In this document: positions 16,871-24,092 of the stretch, piece by piece
Layout: every line of letters starts with the position of its first letter
Position numbering within the stretch: position 1 is the first letter of the stretch
NCBI GenBank assembly: GCA_947589005.1
Contig: CANPZO010000014.1
Coordinates: forward strand, 1-59,373
Direction: 5' to 3'
Origin: an uncultured Clostridia bacterium
GTDB lineage: Bacteria; Bacillota; Clostridia; UMGS1883
Length of the DNA: 59,373 nucleotides
The notes under the pieces: model-generated
The model's database searches: none
What the model was told of the DNA's origin: nothing
The model's input: the letters and a program-made list of their open reading frames with translations, nothing else
Position numbers and translations under genes: made by a program

Positions 16871-17350
16871 TTATCGGTTTATCCGAACGTCGATTTCGTC
16901 CCCGTCCGGCGGCTCAAAGATGCCCTCGAATTTGGCGGCGAGCCCCTCGTCAACATAGTATGCGCTGACCTCGCCGGCTTCCACGGCGGCGTTCCGTCGG
17001 GCGAGCCTTTCGCGCCACGCCTTGTCGCTCACATCTATATAGTGCAGCTCGCACTCTATCCCACGGGAGCCGTAGAACTCCCTGCCGCGGTCGCGCTCCG
17101 CCCTTGTCCAGAAGCCCCAGTCGAGTATCACGTTTATACCGGTCTCCAAAAGGTCGATGGACTTGCGGTAGAGATAGTTTTCCAGCTTTTCCACGTATTC
17201 GTCGTGCTTTTCGCCGGTGTGTTGGCCGAAAAGGGCGAGGGTTATCTCGTCCACCGACAGCACCGCCGCGCCGAGCTCCGTCCGGAGCCTTTCCGCGTAG
17301 GTGCTTTTTCCGGCGCATATTTTGCCGCACATCAAAACTACCTTGGGCAT
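16871..17350 (-). CDS. P-loop kinase-like ATP-binding protein (159 aa)
   Basis: The N-terminus MPKVVLMCGKICAGKST is a Walker A motif followed by a short AAA_33-type nucleotide kinase fold. The VILDWGFWTRAERDRGREF segment corresponds to the lid region, and a downstream LARRNAAV stretch supplies arginines. Proteins of this group phosphorylate small molecules or nucleosides, or act in antibiotic inactivation; the substrate is unknown. It starts 1 bp after the membrane-protein gene and shares its promoter. The stop lies 19 bp from the trp promoter -35 box. Confidence 0.75.
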   Translation of the reverse strand: MPKVVLMCGKICAGKSTYAERLRTELGAAVLSVDEITLALFGQHTGEKHDEYVEKLENYLYRKSIDLLETGINVILDWGFWTRAERDRGREFYGSRGIECELHYIDVSDKAWRERLARRNAAVEAGEVSAYYVDEGLAAKFEGIFEPPDGDEIDVRINR

Positions 17351-17351
17351 A

Positions 17352-17774
17352 TTACAGCCCCTCTTCGATTTCGCTGTCCTGAATTATGCCGTAGCGGACG
17401 TGCTTTTTCGGCTCGGGCCCGTCCTTGACGCGCTTCACCGTCAGGCGGACAGCGGCGTATATCCAGTGGACGGCGTTGAACACGAGAAAGAACATAAAGG
17501 CCGTGTTCGGCCCCAGCTTTTCAATGGGCGCGGCGGCACGCATCACGAGCCTGAACACCAGCGCAAACAGAAAGTTGGTCATCAAATACACCGACTCATA
17601 AGCTAAAATTTGTCTTACTCTCAGCTTTTTGTACGCCATTTCAAATATGGGTATCTGCGCCAGGCAGAATATGACGAATATGCCTCTGATCAGTCCGGCG
17701 TTACCCGCCGCGCCGGGCAGGGCGCACATAGCCAGCCCCAAAAAGCACAGCAGATTTTCGGTTATAACGGACAT
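17352..17774 (-). CDS. Four-helix membrane protein of unknown function (140 aa)
   Basis: Not recognised. Four hydrophobic stretches at about 4-22, 27-45, 58-80 and 90-110 predict an integral membrane protein, ending in a charged tail rich in Lys and Glu. TAAGGAGGTG is a strong ribosome-binding site. It is the first gene of a two-gene unit with the P-loop protein. Confidence 0.7.
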   Translation of the reverse strand: MSVITENLLCFLGLAMCALPGAAGNAGLIRGIFVIFCLAQIPIFEMAYKKLRVRQILAYESVYLMTNFLFALVFRLVMRAAAPIEKLGPNTAFMFFLVFNAVHWIYAAVRLTVKRVKDGPEPKKHVRYGIIQDSEIEEGL

Positions 17775-17804
17775 GGCCGCACCTCCTTAAGCTTTCATAT
17801 AATA

Positions 17805-17833
17805 ATTATACTACCGTGCCGCAAATTTGTCAA
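17805..17833 (-). promoter_or_regulatory. Promoter of the membrane protein/kinase pair
   Basis: TTGACA (17833-17828), 17 bp, TATAAT (17810-17805) on the minus strand. Confidence 0.85.
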
Positions 17834-17858
17834 TGAAGTTTCATAATTTTATTGATTA

Positions 17859-18448
17859 GGGACTGTAAAAAAATGGCGCAGACCGTTCAAGGGCTGAATG
17901 ACTTAATTTAAGGCAAATTTGAGTGTTTTATAATCAACCAATAAAAATAAGATAGTGTATTAATGTAGAAAATTCGCCCTTATGAGCGAATTTTCTCATT
18001 TTTATGCCCTTGAACTACGAACGAAAATCACCACTCGGCGGCGTCGGGGCAAAGCCCGTCTACGTTTCGACATTTCCTGCGGAAAAGTCGTCACTCGAAG
18101 GCTTGCCCCTCCTTTTTCGCAAAAGGTCACATTCGCGTCGCCTGCTTCGGGCCTAAAGCGGCCCTCGCAACGGCTTTGGCTCACTAAAAACCTTTTGCGA
18201 GTTTTTTGTCCGTCATGAGGGACGGCGGGCTGAGGGCAGCCCGCCCTACAGCACTTTATTACTTTGGTGCTCCGTAGGGCGGCTTGCCCTCAAGCCGCCG
18301 AGGGCGGTACCGCTCCAAACAAACAACGAAGTTGTTTGTTTGGAAAAGGAGGAACAGCGGCGCGAGCCATTGTTCCGACGCCGTTCTGCACGATTTTTTT
18401 GGACAGCCCCAGTGCCTCCAGATTACATAGCGAGTTTTTTACAGTTCC
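17859..18448. repeat. Dispersed hairpin-rich repeat, copy 1 (590 bp)
   Basis: Bounded by GGGACTGTAAAAAA and TTTTTTACAGTTCC, an inverted pair in which the one altered position is matched on the other side. Internally TTCAAGGGC and GCCCTTGAA form a second inverted pair, enclosing the hairpin GAAAATTCGC / GCGAATTTTC. ACGAACGAAAATCA follows. It also contains the GC-rich hairpins GGGCTGAGGGCAGCCC and GGCGGCTTGCCCTCAAGCCGCC-like sequence. No protein gene is convincing. Related copies lie at 31824, 35188, 47793 and 57366. Confidence 0.75.
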
Positions 18449-18511
18449 TTTGCGCGGCGGCTTGCGCCCTACACCGCTATATTACGCGCATTGTGACCCA
18501 CGGGGACGGGC

Positions 18512-18550
18512 ATAAAAAGCCGCCGCAAGCGAAGTTAGGCTTGCGGCGGC
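18512..18550 (-). terminator. Terminator of the glutamate synthase operon
   Basis: GCCGCCGCAAGC and GCTTGCGGCGGC form a perfect 12-bp stem with an 8-nt loop followed by TTTTTA, beginning a few bases past the last gene. Confidence 0.88.
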
Positions 18551-18554
18551 GCTG

Positions 18555-19277
18555 TTAGTTTGCGACAAACAATTCTTTGTACGGGTTTGCGGTGTCGGGA
18601 TATATCACATAAAACCGACCGCTTGTCACGGCTGCCTTGTCCGCGCCGAACTCCGTGCAGTACTCGTCTATAAGGCCGTCTATCTCGGCCATGTCCGAGG
18701 CGTCGGCCTCCTTCGCGAGGACGCTGTTGGGGAGGCCCGTCGGCTCCTCGTCGCTGCGGAGGAAGATTTTGCCGCCGTGCATTCCGGTGGCGGGGAAGTT
18801 GCTCACCGGCAGCTTGCCGTCCTGACCTATGCCCAGCACCACGATGTAGCCGCCGGCCTGATACTCGCCCAAAAAGGACCCCGCCCGTTCGCCGATTACA
18901 AGGGTGGGTATCTTGTCCTTGTAGGCTTTCATGTGTATGCCGGCCCGATAACCGGCGCTGCCCTGTACGAAGATTTTTCCACCCCGCATGGCGTAGCCGG
19001 TGGCGTCGCCGCTGCTCCCGTGGACGTAGATTACGCCGTCGTTCATGGTGTCGCCCATGGCGTCCTGAGCGTTGCCGTTGACCCGTATAACGCCGCCGTT
19101 GAAGTAGGCTCCGAGGGCGTTGCCGGGAGTTCCGTTTATGGTTATGGTCCTGCCGCTCATTCCGTCGCCGATGAACCGCTGGCCGTAGCACTCGTCAATA
19201 ACGACGTCGGCGTCCGCGCTGTCGCGGATAATGCCGTTGAGCTGGCGGAAATCCATTGTTCCTGCTGTGATTTTCAT
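18555..19277 (-). CDS. Glutamate synthase GXGXG (alpha-helix) domain subunit
   Basis: A free-standing version of the C-terminal GXGXG domain of the glutamate synthase large subunit, a right-handed beta helix that holds the catalytic domains together. It is built of repeats such as GMSGRTITINGTPGNALG, GGVIRVNGNAQDAMG, DGVIYVHGSSGDATG and GGKIFVQGSAGYRAG, and ends in a variable tail. The ATG at 19277 is chosen for AAAGGAGG 7 nt upstream (240 aa). It is the last gene of the split-type GOGAT operon. Confidence 0.9.
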   Translation of the reverse strand: MKITAGTMDFRQLNGIIRDSADADVVIDECYGQRFIGDGMSGRTITINGTPGNALGAYFNGGVIRVNGNAQDAMGDTMNDGVIYVHGSSGDATGYAMRGGKIFVQGSAGYRAGIHMKAYKDKIPTLVIGERAGSFLGEYQAGGYIVVLGIGQDGKLPVSNFPATGMHGGKIFLRSDEEPTGLPNSVLAKEADASDMAEIDGLIDEYCTEFGADKAAVTSGRFYVIYPDTANPYKELFVAN

Positions 19278-19290
19278 GTTGTGACCTCCT

Positions 19291-20523
19291 TTACGCCTTG
19301 ACGGTGAACTTTTTGCGCTTTTCGGAATTTGACGCAAAGGCCATCAGCTGGGGCCGATGCTTGATAAGCTCAAAATCAATGGTGTCAAGCGGAGTTTTTT
19401 CCCGAATGAGAGAGGTGTAAATACCGGCCCGGCGGACGTCGCCCATTATTATGAAGCCCTTGAGCAGGCCGTCCCTTGTGACGAGCTTTTTGTAGTTGGC
19501 TCCGTCGGTTTCGAGATACTCCTCGCCGTCGTAGGCCCCCGCCGAAACTATGTGATAGCCGAAAAAGCCGATGGCGTTCATGGGTATGCCCTTGTCGTAG
19601 GCGGCCTCGCCCCCGGCCAAATTTATGCCGGCGCACTCGCCCTGCATATAGGCGTTGGGGAGGAGGGCCATTATTTTTTTCTGGCCGGTGGTGATGTCCA
19701 GGCTTTCGGTACAGTCGCCCGCGGCGTAGATGTCGGGGTCGGAGGTGGCGCACCGGACGTCGGTGACTATGCCCCTGTTCACCTCAAGCCCCGCCTCGGC
19801 GGCCAGCGCCGTGCATGGCCGCACGCCCACGGCGATGACCAGTATGTCGAAGTCCACGGTTTTCCCGCTGTTAAGGCGGGCGGTGCTGCCCTCGAACTCT
19901 TTGACGCTGTCCGAAAGGATAAAGTCCACGCCGAAGCCCTCGATGTGCTTTTGCATTATCTCGCTGCCAGCCTTGTCCAAAATGCTGGGCAGGATGCGGT
20001 CGGCCAAGTCAACGACCGTAAGCTTGGCGACCCTTTCTCTTATGCCCTCGGCGCACTTGAGGCCGATGAGACCCGCGCCGACGATAAGCACCCGCGCGTC
20101 GGGCGTGAGCGCCGCCTCCAGCGCCCTTGCGCTGTCGAGGGTCATGAAGGTGAACTTCTTTTCCACGCTGTCCAGACCGGCCATGGGCGGGATAAAGGGA
20201 TTTGAGCCCGTGGCGATGAGCAGCCTGTCATACGGAATGACCTCGCCGCCGTCGGTAGTTACGGTCTTTGCGGAGCGGTCTATTTTTGTTACGGTGACGC
20301 CCAGCCTGGCGTCCACATTGTTGTCACTGTAAAAGGAGTCGCCGCGGTACTTCATCCGCTCCTCGTCGGTCCTGCCCCAGAGCAGATAGGATATGAGGGG
20401 ACGGGAGTAGGTGTGGTGAGGCTCGGAGGAGATAAGGGTGATTTCGCCCTTGGGGTTGGTCTTGCGTATCCCCTCGACGCAGCCAATTCCGGCGGCGGAG
20501 TTGCCGATAATTACGTATTTCAT
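19291..20523 (-). CDS. NAD(P)/FAD-dependent oxidoreductase of the glutamate synthase operon
   Basis: Two-dinucleotide-binding flavoprotein (410 aa) of the class I pyridine nucleotide-disulphide family, without a redox-active Cys pair. Visible are YVIIGNSAAGIGC (FAD), LLIATGSNPFIP, VLIVGAGLIGLKCAEGI (NAD(P)H) and DIYAAGDCTE (second FAD motif). In this operon it probably feeds electrons from NAD(P)H through the ferredoxin subunit to the FMN subunit, taking the place of GltD; that is inference from context. The ATG at 20523 is preferred over one 21 bp upstream, which overlaps the ferredoxin gene. Confidence 0.88.
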   Translation of the reverse strand: MKYVIIGNSAAGIGCVEGIRKTNPKGEITLISSEPHHTYSRPLISYLLWGRTDEERMKYRGDSFYSDNNVDARLGVTVTKIDRSAKTVTTDGGEVIPYDRLLIATGSNPFIPPMAGLDSVEKKFTFMTLDSARALEAALTPDARVLIVGAGLIGLKCAEGIRERVAKLTVVDLADRILPSILDKAGSEIMQKHIEGFGVDFILSDSVKEFEGSTARLNSGKTVDFDILVIAVGVRPCTALAAEAGLEVNRGIVTDVRCATSDPDIYAAGDCTESLDITTGQKKIMALLPNAYMQGECAGINLAGGEAAYDKGIPMNAIGFFGYHIVSAGAYDGEEYLETDGANYKKLVTRDGLLKGFIIMGDVRRAGIYTSLIREKTPLDTIDFELIKHRPQLMAFASNSEKRKKFTVKA

Positions 20524-20530
20524 AAGCTGC

Positions 20531-20965
20531 CTACCTTTCCTCATAAACTATGGCGTTGTTGGGACAGTGGGCCACACAGCTTGGCGCTTCGCTGCCGTTT
20601 TTGGTGCAAAGCTCGCACTTCTGAATGGCATGGCCGTCGTCGCCCGGCATGATAGCCCCAAAGGGGCAGACCAGCACGCAGGTGAAGCAGCCCACGCACT
20701 TGCCGGTGTCCACCTCGATCATACCGTCGGGATTTTTGCTCAGCGCCCCGGCGATGCAGCTTTTGACGCAGATAGGGTCGGGACAGTGGCGGCAGTTTAC
20801 GGCAAAGCACACGTCCCTGCCCTCCTCCACCTGTATGCGGGGATTTATCTTCACGTCCTTCAGGGCCGAGACCATATTGCTCTTGCCGCTGTTGGCAAAG
20901 GCGCAGTAATACTCGCAGAGATGACAGCCCAGGCACCATTCTTCATTTACATATATCTTTTTCAA
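20531..20965 (-). CDS. 4Fe-4S ferredoxin-type electron-transfer subunit
   Basis: About 144 aa with four cysteine clusters: CLGCHLCEYYC, CRHCPDPICVKSC, CVGCFTCVLVC and CELCTKNGSEAPSC followed by CPNN. This is the HycB/DMSO-reductase beta type pattern, able to hold up to four [4Fe-4S] clusters. The TTG at 20965 follows AAAGGATG at a suitable distance and begins at the conserved KKIYVNEEWC. An ATG at 21007 would add 14 unlikely residues and overlap the upstream gene. It sits between the FMN and flavoprotein genes as the presumed electron wire. Confidence 0.85.
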   Translation of the reverse strand: MKKIYVNEEWCLGCHLCEYYCAFANSGKSNMVSALKDVKINPRIQVEEGRDVCFAVNCRHCPDPICVKSCIAGALSKNPDGMIEVDTGKCVGCFTCVLVCPFGAIMPGDDGHAIQKCELCTKNGSEAPSCVAHCPNNAIVYEER

Positions 20966-20981
20966 AACGCAACATCCTTTC

Positions 20982-22487
20982 TTACTCTCCGGCGTGCTTG
21001 ATGCCAAGGATATCCAGTTCCTTTTCGTTCAGTCCCACGCCGCGCAGCATCAGCCTGTTGCCGCGAAGGGCCTCGATGGAGTTGATGCCCATGCCGCCCA
21101 TCATTTCTTTTATCTCCCTCTGCCACGCGGTGACAAGGTTCACCAGCCGCTGGGAACCGATGTCGGGGTTCAGCCGCTTCACAAGCTCGGGCCGCTGGGT
21201 GGCGATGCCCCAGTTGCACTTGCCGGTGTTGCAGGTGCGGCACAGGTGACAGCCAAGGGCCAGCAGGGCGGAGGTGGCGATGTAACAGGCGTCCGCGCCA
21301 AGGGCTATGGCCTTGACGACGTCGGCGCTGCTGCGGACGCTGCCGCCCACGATGAGGCTCACGTTGTCGCGTATTCCCTCGTCGCGGAGTCTTGTGTCCA
21401 CGGCGGCAAGGGCCAGCTCGATGGGTATGCCCACGTTGTCTCTTATTCTGGTGGGCGCGGCGCCGGTGCCTCCGCGGAAGCCGTCGATGGCGATTATATC
21501 CGCTCCGCTGCGGGCAATGCCGCTGGCGATGGCCGCGATATTGTGAACCGCCGCTATTTTGACGATTATGGGTTTTTTGTACTCGGTGGCCTCCTTGAGA
21601 GAGTCCACAAGCTGGCGCAAATCCTCTATGGAGTATATGTCGTGATGGGGAGCGGGGGAGATGGCGTCGGTGCCCTCGGGTATCATGCGCGTGCGGCTGA
21701 TGTCGCCCACGATTTTGGCGCCGGGCAGATGGCCGCCGATGCCGGGCTTCGCGCCCTGACCCATTTTTATCTCCACAGCGGCGCCGGCCTCGAGGTAGTC
21801 CTTGAACACGCCGAAGCGTCCGCTGGCCACCTGAACTATGGTGTTGGGGCCGTACTTGTAAAAGTCCTTGTGGAGGCCGCCCTCGCCGGTGTTATAGAGG
21901 GTGCCCAGCTCCGTGGCCGCCCTTGCAAGACTGGCGTGGGCGTTGTAGCTGATGGAGCCGTAGCTCATGGCGCTGAAAAGTATGGGCACCTCAAGCTCCA
22001 GCTGGGGCTTAAGGTTGTTGACGAGCTTGCCGTTTTCGTCCCTTTCGATGGGGCCGGACTTGCTGCCGAGAAAGACTCTCGTCTCCATGGGCTCGCGCAG
22101 GGGGTCGATGGAAGGGTTGGTTACCTGAGAGGCGTTGATGAGTATTTTGTCCCAATAGACGGGCAGCGGCTTGGGATTGCCCATGGCGCTCAGCAGCACG
22201 CCGCCGGTCTCGGCCTGACGGTATATCTCGTAAATTGACTCCTTGCTCCAGTTGGCGTTTTCCTTAAAGGTGTGGTCGGTCTTTACTATTTTAAGAGCCT
22301 TGGTGGGGCAGAGGGTCACACAGCGGTGACAGTTCACGCACTTGGAGCTGTCCGCCAGCATGACGTTGCCCTCCTCGTCGTAGCTGTGTACCTCGTTGGC
22401 GCACTGACGGGCGCAGACCTTACACCTGATGCACTTGTTTGTATCGCGGACTACCTCATATTCCGGGTAGAAATAATTTATAGCCAT
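20982..22487 (-). CDS. Glutamate synthase FMN-binding catalytic subunit (archaeal-type)
   Basis: A 501-aa protein starting with two ferredoxin motifs (CIRCKVCARQC and CVNCHRCVTLC, residues about 19-60) fused to the FMN-containing synthase barrel. AMSYGSISYNAHASLARAA, TGEGG, KPGIGGHLPG, SPAPHHDIYSIEDL and IDGFRGGTGAAP are diagnostic. The Cys trio CRTCNTGKC resembles the 3Fe-4S ligand site of GltB. It forms glutamate from 2-oxoglutarate with ammonia delivered by the amidotransferase subunit encoded just upstream. Confidence 0.93.
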   Translation of the reverse strand: MAINYFYPEYEVVRDTNKCIRCKVCARQCANEVHSYDEEGNVMLADSSKCVNCHRCVTLCPTKALKIVKTDHTFKENANWSKESIYEIYRQAETGGVLLSAMGNPKPLPVYWDKILINASQVTNPSIDPLREPMETRVFLGSKSGPIERDENGKLVNNLKPQLELEVPILFSAMSYGSISYNAHASLARAATELGTLYNTGEGGLHKDFYKYGPNTIVQVASGRFGVFKDYLEAGAAVEIKMGQGAKPGIGGHLPGAKIVGDISRTRMIPEGTDAISPAPHHDIYSIEDLRQLVDSLKEATEYKKPIIVKIAAVHNIAAIASGIARSGADIIAIDGFRGGTGAAPTRIRDNVGIPIELALAAVDTRLRDEGIRDNVSLIVGGSVRSSADVVKAIALGADACYIATSALLALGCHLCRTCNTGKCNWGIATQRPELVKRLNPDIGSQRLVNLVTAWQREIKEMMGGMGINSIEALRGNRLMLRGVGLNEKELDILGIKHAGE

Positions 22488-22500
22488 ATCAGTACCTCCT

Positions 22501-23598
22501 TTATATCTCTACGCCCTCGTTGAGCGTAAAGATGACGGGCTCTCCGCCTTTTGGCGCCCATACCCGTTCGAGGTCGGGCTCGATAAGGCGGATGGCGCTT
22601 TCCTCGCTGGCCACGTAGGCCATGTCGTCCTTTTCGCCGATTACCATGCTCCTCAGCTTCAGCCGGTCGTTGAGGGCCATCATTCCGCCCTCGAAGCCCA
22701 GCAGTATGGAGAAGGGGCCGGTGATGAGACAGCCGCTGTACTTGTTGCGCAGGTACGTCATGCGCACGCGCTCCTCCTCGGGCAGCTTGGCGATGGTTGA
22801 CCAAAACGGCGCGGCGATTGTGTTGGCCGCCTCGGTGAGGGTCAGGCCCTGCTTGCGCATAAGATAGTCGAAGATATAGGTGATAACCTCGGTGTCGGTG
22901 AGGAGAGTGCAGTTGTAGCCGTACATCTCCACCGTGCGGCGGTTGGCGTCGTAGGAGGATATCTCGCCGTTATGTACTATCGAATAGTCCAGCATGGCGA
23001 AGGGGTGAGCGCCACCCCACCAGCCGGGAGTGTTGGTGGGATAACGTCCGTGGCAGGTCCAACAGTAAGCCTGATAGTCCTCGAGCCGGTAGAATTCGCC
23101 TATGTCCTCGGGGAAGCCCACCGCCTTGAAAACTCCCATATTTTTGCCGGAGGAAAAGACGTAGGCTCCGTCGATGTGGGTGTTTATCCTTATCACGCAG
23201 CGGGCGACAAACTCCTTTTCGTCGAGCTGGCTGGAGACCAGCTTTGTGGGCCGCGGGGTCACGAAGTACCTCCATATAAGAGGAACGTCGGTTATATTTT
23301 TGTGGGGACGGGTGGGTATCTTGCTCATGTCCACAATATCGAAGTGCCGGTCAAGAAAGCCCTCGCACTCGGCCTTGGCCGAATCCGTGTCGTAAAAAAC
23401 GTGAAAAGCGTAATAGTCCTTGTACTGGGGATAAATGCCGTAGCCGGCAAAACCTCCGCCAAGGCCGTTGCTTCGGTCGTGCATGATGGAAATGGACTTA
23501 ATAATACTCTCGCCGTTTATCCTCTTTCCGCTTTTGGAAAAGATACCGGAGATGGCGCACCCGGCGGGAATTCTTATTTTACCTTCCTTCTCAGGCAT
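22501..23598 (-). CDS. Class II glutamine amidotransferase subunit of glutamate synthase
   Basis: A stand-alone version of the N-terminal amidotransferase domain of GltB, releasing ammonia from glutamine. The nucleophile is expected to be Cys14 (PAGCAISGIF), exposed after processing or acting from a short leader. CHGRYPTNTPGWWGGAHPF and HNGEISSYDANR form the glutamine pocket, with TDTEVITYIFD behind it. The ATG at 23598 follows AGAGG at 9 nt (365 aa). It heads a five-gene operon whose products together make up glutamate synthase. Confidence 0.9.
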   Translation of the reverse strand: MPEKEGKIRIPAGCAISGIFSKSGKRINGESIIKSISIMHDRSNGLGGGFAGYGIYPQYKDYYAFHVFYDTDSAKAECEGFLDRHFDIVDMSKIPTRPHKNITDVPLIWRYFVTPRPTKLVSSQLDEKEFVARCVIRINTHIDGAYVFSSGKNMGVFKAVGFPEDIGEFYRLEDYQAYCWTCHGRYPTNTPGWWGGAHPFAMLDYSIVHNGEISSYDANRRTVEMYGYNCTLLTDTEVITYIFDYLMRKQGLTLTEAANTIAAPFWSTIAKLPEEERVRMTYLRNKYSGCLITGPFSILLGFEGGMMALNDRLKLRSMVIGEKDDMAYVASEESAIRLIEPDLERVWAPKGGEPVIFTLNEGVEI

Positions 23599-23616
23599 TA
23601 AAATCATCCTCTCAAA

Positions 23617-23657
23617 AAAATACGGCGTTTCGGCCACAACAAAAAAACCGAAACGCC
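23617..23657 (-). promoter_or_regulatory. Leader hairpin of the glutamate synthase operon (possible attenuator)
   Basis: On the minus strand GGCGTTTCGG and CCGAAACGCC form a perfect 10-bp stem around a 14-nt loop, followed by GTATTTTTTTG, immediately before the ribosome-binding site. The expected transcript starts about 10 nt ahead of it. As drawn it is a terminator inside a short leader; an RNA-binding protein or NusG-type control could act here. Confidence 0.55.
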
Positions 23658-23672
23658 ATTGTTTCACCGCCT

Positions 23673-23701
23673 ATTTTAACCTAAAAAAAGCCGCTTGTCA
23701 A
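23673..23701 (-). promoter_or_regulatory. Promoter of the glutamate synthase operon
   Basis: TTGACA (23701-23696), 17 bp, TAAAAT (23678-23673) on the minus strand. Confidence 0.8.
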
Positions 23702-23845
23702 GGGGTTTCGACAATAAAGCAATATTCAATTAAAGGTAAAAACCGTATTCGTGAAAGGCCATTGTAAATATTGTCAAAATAAATCGTGAACAAATTGTGA
23801 ATTTCATAACTTTTCCACAAAAATGCGGTTTCGACAAAAAAAGTG

Positions 23846-23874
23846 TTGACTTTTTGTATATTTTGCGCTATCAT
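23846..23874 (+). promoter_or_regulatory. Promoter of the Amt-PII gene
   Basis: TTGACT (23846-23851), 17 bp, TATCAT (23869-23874). It diverges from the glutamate synthase promoter, 145 bp apart. Confidence 0.75.
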
Positions 23875-23880
23875 ATTCAC

Positions 23881-24092
23881 ATAGCAAGGGCGCTGTGGAG
23901 TTGATTCAATTTCTGCCGCGCCTTTCATTTTTTGTAATTTTTATGAAAAATGAAAGACCGGTCACAAATGCCGGCTCCGCGGCATACCTTACTATAGTAC
24001 AATGGCGTACGTTAAGGACTTAACTGTCTGACGTGCGCCTTTTATATTTTATTTTTTGCAGTCGGCTTAAATGCCGAAAGGAGGAATTTTTT
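23881..24092 (+). promoter_or_regulatory. Structured leader of the Amt-PII gene with terminator
   Basis: About 210 nt of leader RNA. Hairpin 1: GGCGC / GCGCC (23889-23922) followed by TTTCATTTTTTG. Hairpin 2: CTTTCATTTTT / AAAAATGAAAG. Hairpin 3: ATGCCG-6 nt-CGGCAT. Hairpin 4: GGCGTACGT / ACGTGCGCC (24004-24039) followed by a T-rich run, ending just before AGGAGG. The last is a clear intrinsic terminator ahead of the gene, so expression must depend on antitermination or readthrough. I do not recognise a known riboswitch or the ANTAR-target hexaloops. Confidence 0.55.

Noticed and set aside
18264-18515. Short plus-strand frames in the 17859 repeat (also in the copy at 35188)
   Set aside because: The shared CRAACPQAAE-like translation arises from the GC-rich hairpin of the repeat; no start signals.
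23960-23990. ANTAR-target hairpins in the Amt leader
   Set aside because: The 6-nt loop (GCTCCG) lacks the A at position 1 and G at position 4 required by the known motif.
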